Positions 57,931 through 64,000 of a stretch of DNA of 64,000 nucleotides are shown here, piece after piece (the first letter of the stretch is position 1; the number at the start of each line of letters is the position of its first letter). This DNA is from Zeugodacus cucurbitae. Taxonomy: Eukaryota; Arthropoda; Insecta; Diptera; Tephritidae. The position numbers and the translations under genes are program-made. The notes under the pieces are model-generated. The model was not told the DNA's origin. It worked only from the letters and a program-made list of their open reading frames with translations, and searched no databases. The stretch lies in contig NC_071667.1 in assembly GCF_028554725.1 (NCBI RefSeq), forward strand, positions 72,524,001 to 72,588,000, read 5' to 3'.

Positions 57931-60900
57931 ATTAAAATTAACCACAGACGGACAAAATGGACAAACAAAACTGTTGGCGTACCTACGCTAAGCCCCAGCG
58001 AGGCGAGCGCCACAGGCAGCACTACCACTTCAGAATTATTTATGTTTTTTTTTGTTATTTTTTTAGGGGCGAGTGTTGAGAGGGATACCCAGAAATAGTT
58101 GACGGTCAGCCAACAGCAAAAAATGCTGCTATACTTCCCTCGCTTCCCCATCAACCACTTGTAGTAGTAGTAGTAGTGGTGCTCTCCTAACATTGGTAAT
58201 TGAATTTGTGGTGAGGCATCGGTGCTTGAAACGAAAATGAAAACGACAAATTCGCCGAAAATCAACAGGCAATTGTTTGGTGGCGGAAGTGACTCTAGCG
58301 ACAGTCTGCCGCTTTGGCGGAAGTGAGTTTTTAGCTTAACCGGATAACGTAGGACAGTTATAAAATGTAACGGAAAATTGTTAACAAGTTTATGGGGCGG
58401 ATCTTAGGGGACATGTTGCATACAGGATATGAGCATGCTATGCTATACTCGAGTACATATGTTCTATATTCATACTGAAATCAACCGTTATTGCTAATAG
58501 CAATGGAATTTCGGTTATTATTTAATAATATACGCAAGCAAGCATATTCCGAAAGTATGCAATTAATTCCTTGAATATACACACATACCCATATGTATGT
58601 GTGCAAATAAGCTATTAATAGTAAATGAAAATTTCAGTCGAAAGCATGTTAGTAGCTTCAAAATTTAACTATTTAATATGCCAAGTTGTGGAATTAATTT
58701 CAAATTAATTCGACAACAAAACTTTCATAGCTGCTGCATAGCTTATTTGCACGGAGATTTTCTGACGGAGCTACTCTGTACTAAAAATTAATTATTTCAC
58801 AATGAAATCATGTCACATTTTGTTGCTACTGGAAACTACATAGTTAAGGGTTAACATTTTCAAAATATACTTTTCGTCACAATCAATTTATGAAAGATAT
58901 TGAAGTTCGTTTGTATGTATGTAAGCTTGAGCTTTAGCTGTAATTAAAGCAAATTATATTAAATTCAAATTATTTGTATTTAAAGTTTTTGAAAGTTATA
59001 AGCCTTCATTAGAGCCTAGGTTGTGAACTATATATTTTTTTTTTAAATTGTTTTGGTATTTAAATTGCATAGGGTTAAGTGCTAGACCTGGCAGCCTTCT
59101 ACGATATGTTACACGAAAATCTTCCTGTAATGCTTTAAACTTTAAAACATCATCCCCACAGAATTTGGTTTATAAAAATAATCATAATTTTTCCATCATC
59201 ATGTCGTAGCATGTTTTGGCGCGCAGTTTCACGAGAAATCTGAATATTGCGCTCTTCCTAGATCTCTTTCGTAAGAACATTGATCGAAATTTTTGGTATT
59301 TGGTCAAGTTTTCGAGATATTAAGCACTGTACATGGCCACTTATTTATAATTTAGGGCCCTTTTCTGGCTTTGGTTCTTTTATTTCCATATTTTCCGATC
59401 AATTTTAGCCATTATACATTATTTAGAGGGTTAAAGAAAACATTGCTGTTAGATCTCAAAGGTTTTTACCCCATTGGGGATTATGGGGCAATAGTTGGAC
59501 CTCTTCAAACTAAACCCTTTGCATGGAATATTAAAAAGACAATATTGGGTACTTTAAATATGAAAAAAGCAAAAATTAATCACCAACTTATTGACAAATT
59601 CATTGTAAATTCCTTTGCGAAGAATAGGTAACGGTGAAGTACGGTTAACTGTATAACACGTGCTTAACAAGTAAAATAATCGAAGTGTGTAAAGTTTTTC
59701 TTGGCACTAACAAAATTGAATAATTTTTGTTTTTTGTTGTTCTTGGTTTGTTTTTGCATTGCTTTCGCAGCTTTTTTTGCACATCTCTTTAAATACTGTA
59801 AGTAACCATCCCTGATTCAAAAAATATATTGTATGTTGAACTGAAGTAAAAAGTAAAAAATTTTGCTGCGGAAAGTGAAAAAGTGTATTTATTTTCAATG
59901 TGTAAACTGTTTCTAAACATACTGTATAAAAATTGGAAAAGTTTGAGATTATCTTCCAGAGTCTAAATTGGATTATTATGTATTCAATATGTATAAATTT
60001 ACATTAAAATATATTGAGCGGTTTTCGAGTTACAGTTGTCACAGTTTTGGAGTGCCCGAGCGCTCTTTGTTATTTGTCGAATAACTCGAAAAAGTAATTA
60101 ACGCATCAACTTCAAATTTTATTATATTTTTAAGTTAATTCAACGAAAATGCAAAAATTTTATTTTTTGAAAATCCTAACTACCCTTAAACTGACTACTA
60201 ATGCTAGTTTGTTCAATGCAAAAAAAAAAAATCTTCAAACTATTTGCACATAATTATCTATTAAAGATTAAGAGTGAAGAATATACTTAATAATTTGTTG
60301 CCTACATTTCAGCGCGTAACGATTTATAAGCAGTCACTGCAGTAGATATAAATAAATCACGCTTTAACTACAATAACAATGACCGCAAATTCTTGCTTTA
60401 AGTTGAATAAGCCACAAAAATTGTTCAAAATTGGTAAATGAAGATGCTCACTGAGAGCTTTGGGAAGTATTTCGAAAATAAATTTCAACTAATCTATTAT
60501 TATCAAAATTCTTAAAACTTGAAAGAATGTTGATTTACAGAATTGAGAAAAATTGGAGTTATGATATGTGTGGGTCTGAATCACTTTCCAATAAGTTTTG
60601 AAAATTCCTGATATATTTTGGAGTTCGACCACTAACAACACCTGAAAAGTTCCAAATTAATTTTTATTCATTAATTTTATAGTATTCTATTATTAGTTTG
60701 AAAATATATGTTTTTTATTCAAAAATAACCTTTCGCTAACTAGCACAGTTTTTGTATCTCCCCCATATGGTTTCTCACTCTTATACTAAAAAAAGATTCT
60801 TTAATAAACTTCCTAAAATAATTAGCTATGCAATTTTCATTATTAACCTATTTAACTCGCTTTGAGCACTTCCCTACTTCGCAAATGCATACCTACATGT

Positions 60901-61704
60901 ATATACATACTTATATGCCTTTCAAAGCATAGCACATCCGGTAGTTGAGGAGACTGGTTTATTGTGTGGCTAGTAGTCTACGCCAACGCTTCATTTAACC
61001 CACATTTTTTCTAATTTCCAAGCGGAAACGACGCCATACCATATGCAATAACTCTCAGCTTTGCATCCTTCCATCAGCGGTAATTGCAACAAACACACAC
61101 CAACAAGCAAACATACTCAATTATAGTTAACTATACACTCGTATGCTTATGTAAATATGTACATAATGTATATAGACACCACTTAAGCTACAACCTTCAG
61201 CGTTCATATGCACACACACACACAACTCAAGCGATAACTATAACGGAACTCCTTTTTTTTTGCTGTAATTATGCATTTACTTGCCGTTTTTATGTTTATG
61301 AGTCAAACTGTTTCATGCTTTAATATACATATATATGTAGAAATATTATGTATGTATGTATGTATTGCAATTAACTGTCTATGTTATTTGAGTTCTAGTG
61401 TCTGAGTTGTTGTTGTTTATTCATAGTTTTTCTGCCACATCCAAAAGGTAATTTAGAGAAATTGCTCAAGTTATGGCTGCGCGTTAGGTCCGCTATTTAG
61501 TTAGCACATCAACGCCTTGGCAAACGGCATAGCATTTCATGCAATTATCCTTGAATCTCGAGCAAAACATTAAACACGGATACTATGGTCGGTGTTGTGA
61601 TGTTTTTGTGTTTGTTTTGCTTTTTATTTGATTTTTTTTTTTTGGAAAAGGTTTGTGTCTGCGCCTGCTGTAAGTGGTTTGCAATTAACAAAGGTTTTTA
61701 TATT
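57931..61704. other. Non-coding DNA
   Basis: GC-richer until about 58340, with GGCGGAAGTGA twice near 58283 and 58316 and a (GTA)n run at 58160-58176. The frame at 59371-59631 has no recognisable domain. Otherwise AT-rich with nothing identified. GTATGTAT run at 61347-61363. Confidence 0.4.
58160..58176 (+). repeat. (GTA)n microsatellite
   Basis: Five consecutive GTA triplets. Confidence 0.8.
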
Positions 61705-61834
61705 CACATTAGGGTGGTTCATAATTTTCTATATAAATATTTATTGATGTTTTCGGCTTAAAATAGCGTAATAATACTCAGATCAGTGATAAAATCACAT
61801 TTAACTAATTTACAATTTAATCACTTCTAACACA

Positions 61835-62014
61835 CATTAGGGTGATACTTAATTTTGGTTAAAACATTTTTGTGTTTATTTATCAAAAGCAAGTGAAAGC
61901 TTAACATAACACTAAATTCACTCTTTCCTTTCAAATTCTTGAACAAAATCACTTATTTCACTTTGAAATTGCATACCAAATATTAAATTTTCAATTTTGT
62001 GTTTCACCCTAATG
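61835..62014 (+). mobile_element. Small MITE, about 180 bp, TTAGGGTGA inverted ends
   Basis: CATTAGGGTGATAC at 61835-61848 is the inverted partner of GTTTCACCCTAATG at 62001-62014, with one mismatch. The inverted similarity continues weakly inwards (AATTTTGGTT against AAATTTTCAATTTT). The interior is AT-rich and non-coding. The 12-mer CACATTAGGGTG also occurs at 61705-61716, possibly the end of a second, broken copy. Confidence 0.6.
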
Positions 62015-64000
62015 CTTCGTATATATAAGTCTACAACAATTTACTCAAATTAATCACAGCAAAACAGTGTTGGAAATTAAAGTGGCCGTTATGAGCGCTG
62101 AACATACATACATATAACATGTAAATATGTATTCACATAATTGTTACTTGAAATAGACAAAATTGTTTGTCCGTTGTGGTTTCCTTCGTTGGTTTGACCT
62201 TGAAACACAGTTATATTCTCATATGCCCATTGGCACTACACTAGCACATATAAAACATTATGGCATTGAAAAAATCTACATTCTGTTGAAGGATAACGGC
62301 ACATTGTTTGCTTTAGGCATATGTGATGAGTGCAAATTTACCACCCGGCGGCTTCGAATCCTAATAGTGGTGAAATTAATTACGGAAATAGGTTTTTCTT
62401 TTTTTACTTTTTCTGAAATCTTCCGACTGTAGATATGTTATAAATTTATACTCTTTGGAACATATTATCTTGTGACGAGTTAAATATTATATGATAGCAT
62501 TTCAAAGTATTCGAGATTTCTGGTACACCAAGTATATTCAAAACAAAGAGACGTCGCAGTAGTGATTTTAAGAAATTGAATTAACAGCTATATCTCTGGA
62601 CCTAAATGCCTATCTAATTGTATATATCTACATTATTATGTTTGGCCGCAGTCCAAGGGACTGAAATCTTATAAAAACATCGTATCGTCCTTCATTTAGT
62701 TAAGCTATAGGTTGTCTAACTCGCTATGTCTAAAGTCTCACTCCAATGGGCTTACAAAATAGTATATGTCAAGATCTAAGCACGGATTGAATATATCCAC
62801 TCTTAATGAGTAACTGGTTGATTCTTCTAAACGATCTGAATAATTTTAACGAGTATAAAATTTGTTTATTGAACATTCTCCTTACAAAGCTTCCTTATTT
62901 AATAATTTATTTTAAGCTTTCACTATATCTTAATATCCAAATCGAGTCCAGCGAAAAAACTCTTCATATGATATATCGATATTTTCTTCCTACCATTAGA
63001 CCTAAGTTCCGAAATTATCAAAATTACGAAGATCTAAATTTTTTGTTTGAATGGGAGTTTATGTTTCGTAATCTCGAAATCGAACCCAAGTGTGAGTTTC
63101 ATGAAATCTGACAATGGAATCTAAACCCGGAACTACTGATCACTCGGAGCTACGGCTTCTTGACACTCTGCTGACAATTGAGAAATTAAGTCTAGTCTCT
63201 TCATCACCTTTATGAGAACTTCGAACAAGTACTTAAGGAATTGTTATCCATTATTATTAAGAATATAACTCAACGTGACTAATCAGGTCAACTGGTCTGT
63301 AGAGACACAGACTCACTAACAAATAAAAATGCGGGAGAAACAAGTCGGTCGGTGAACGTGCAAGCAGATGTGCCACGTCTCATATGCGCTTTCAACAACA
63401 GTTACACGTTTCAGCATGCAAAAGAGAATCAACAGTAAATAATTGAGCGGAAGAGCCATAATGAAATGCTTTTGTTTCGAGCATTTAAACACTTTATGTC
63501 GACGGAGAATGGAAATGATTTCTGTTCTGGGAAAACACATGTGAGGAGCACGTGAGTGTGCTTGCGTCGGACTGACTGACCAACGGACTGACAGTGTGAT
63601 GTGAGTGAGCAAGTGGGAACCTTTTGAATGTTTCTGCGGCTTTGGCGGAGGACCTGTGAAGAGGCAAGCTCAGCATTTCTCGAGCCAGCGGAAGACAAAT
63701 GGAGAGTAGGGCAGTGAGGTAATTGCAGTAATACTATGAGCTGCGTGGAATGTAGCTTTAAACAGCAGCAGCAGCATAGCGCAATGCAGCAGCTTGCATG
63801 AAACTTAATCGCCCACCAAATGGCAAACAATGCTGGTTACAACAACATTAGAGCAAATGGCAACTCGGCAACTTTGCAACATAGTTGCTTACCAAGCTGC
63901 ACACACGCACACATAAATTATACCGCCATTACTTGTAGGTGTGTGTTCTCTGTTGCCTTGAAAAACAGCAACGTTTGCAGAAAAACGAAGGCGTTGCAAT
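62015..64000. other. Non-coding DNA
   Basis: No gene supported. The frame at 62163-62432 opens with TTG and carries no recognised domain. Frames at 63316-63830 overlap in CA and GCAGCA-rich DNA. Confidence 0.4.

Noticed and set aside
59090..59345. Minus-strand codons ISRETARQ and LPGLALNPMQ in different frames
   Set aside because: They suggest a decayed transposase or retroelement, but no ordered set of motifs or ends was found.
62163..62432. 89-codon plus-strand frame with LLKDNGTLFALGICDECKF
   Set aside because: It opens with TTG, shows no codon bias or domain, and is preceded by an in-frame stop.
63429..63830. 133-codon minus-strand frame
   Set aside because: The start is cysteine- and leucine-rich because of GCAGCA repeats. 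No domain is visible, and an overlapping frame competes.

Overview
The window looks like non-coding DNA from a higher fly, most probably a tephritid fruit fly. That placement is an inference. It rests on the AT-rich composition, the abundance of DINE-1-like elements with a (GTCY)n block, and RTE, hAT and mariner relics of types common in flies. I found no intact host gene, tRNA, rRNA or operon-like structure. Nearly all open reading frames are short, chance, or decayed transposon code. The stretch is best read as intergenic or as part of a very large intron.

Layout. 1-9.2 kb: a 5'-truncated RTE retrotransposon with a 14-bp target duplication (1555-2198), a possible host exon (about 3570-3831), a complete 855-bp hAT derivative with an 8-bp target duplication (5522-6392), and an RTE 5' end with its endonuclease domain (8507-9135). 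10-23 kb: three copies of one MITE with 14-bp inverted ends (10341, 15885, 21938), DINE-1-like elements (11761, 18615, remnants at 15686 and 16526), and a collapsed mariner-like element (21171-21500). 24-34 kb: a LINE tail, an RTE copy rearranged as expected from twin priming with a 10-bp target duplication (24579-25137), fragments of a second IS630/Tc1/mariner family, two successive DINE-1-like tails (27522-28507), and two mariner relics sharing one terminal repeat (29789-30635 and 33389-33846). 36-56 kb: the best DINE-1-like copy (36353-37804), another at 40374, and one inserted inside another (53950-55742). 57-64 kb: a 360-bp (GTTAT)n array open in three frames, an exact 101-bp tandem duplication, and a 180-bp MITE (61835-62014).

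The landscape is mobile DNA in several layers of age: recent insertions that still carry target duplications, older nested ones, and eroded transposase relics. I did not find evidence for a new multi-gene system. The observations most worth checking are the DINE-1-like family and its nested copy, the twin-primed RTE, the TIR family of MITEs, the hAT element with its vestigial dimerisation tail, and the candidate exon near 3.6 kb.
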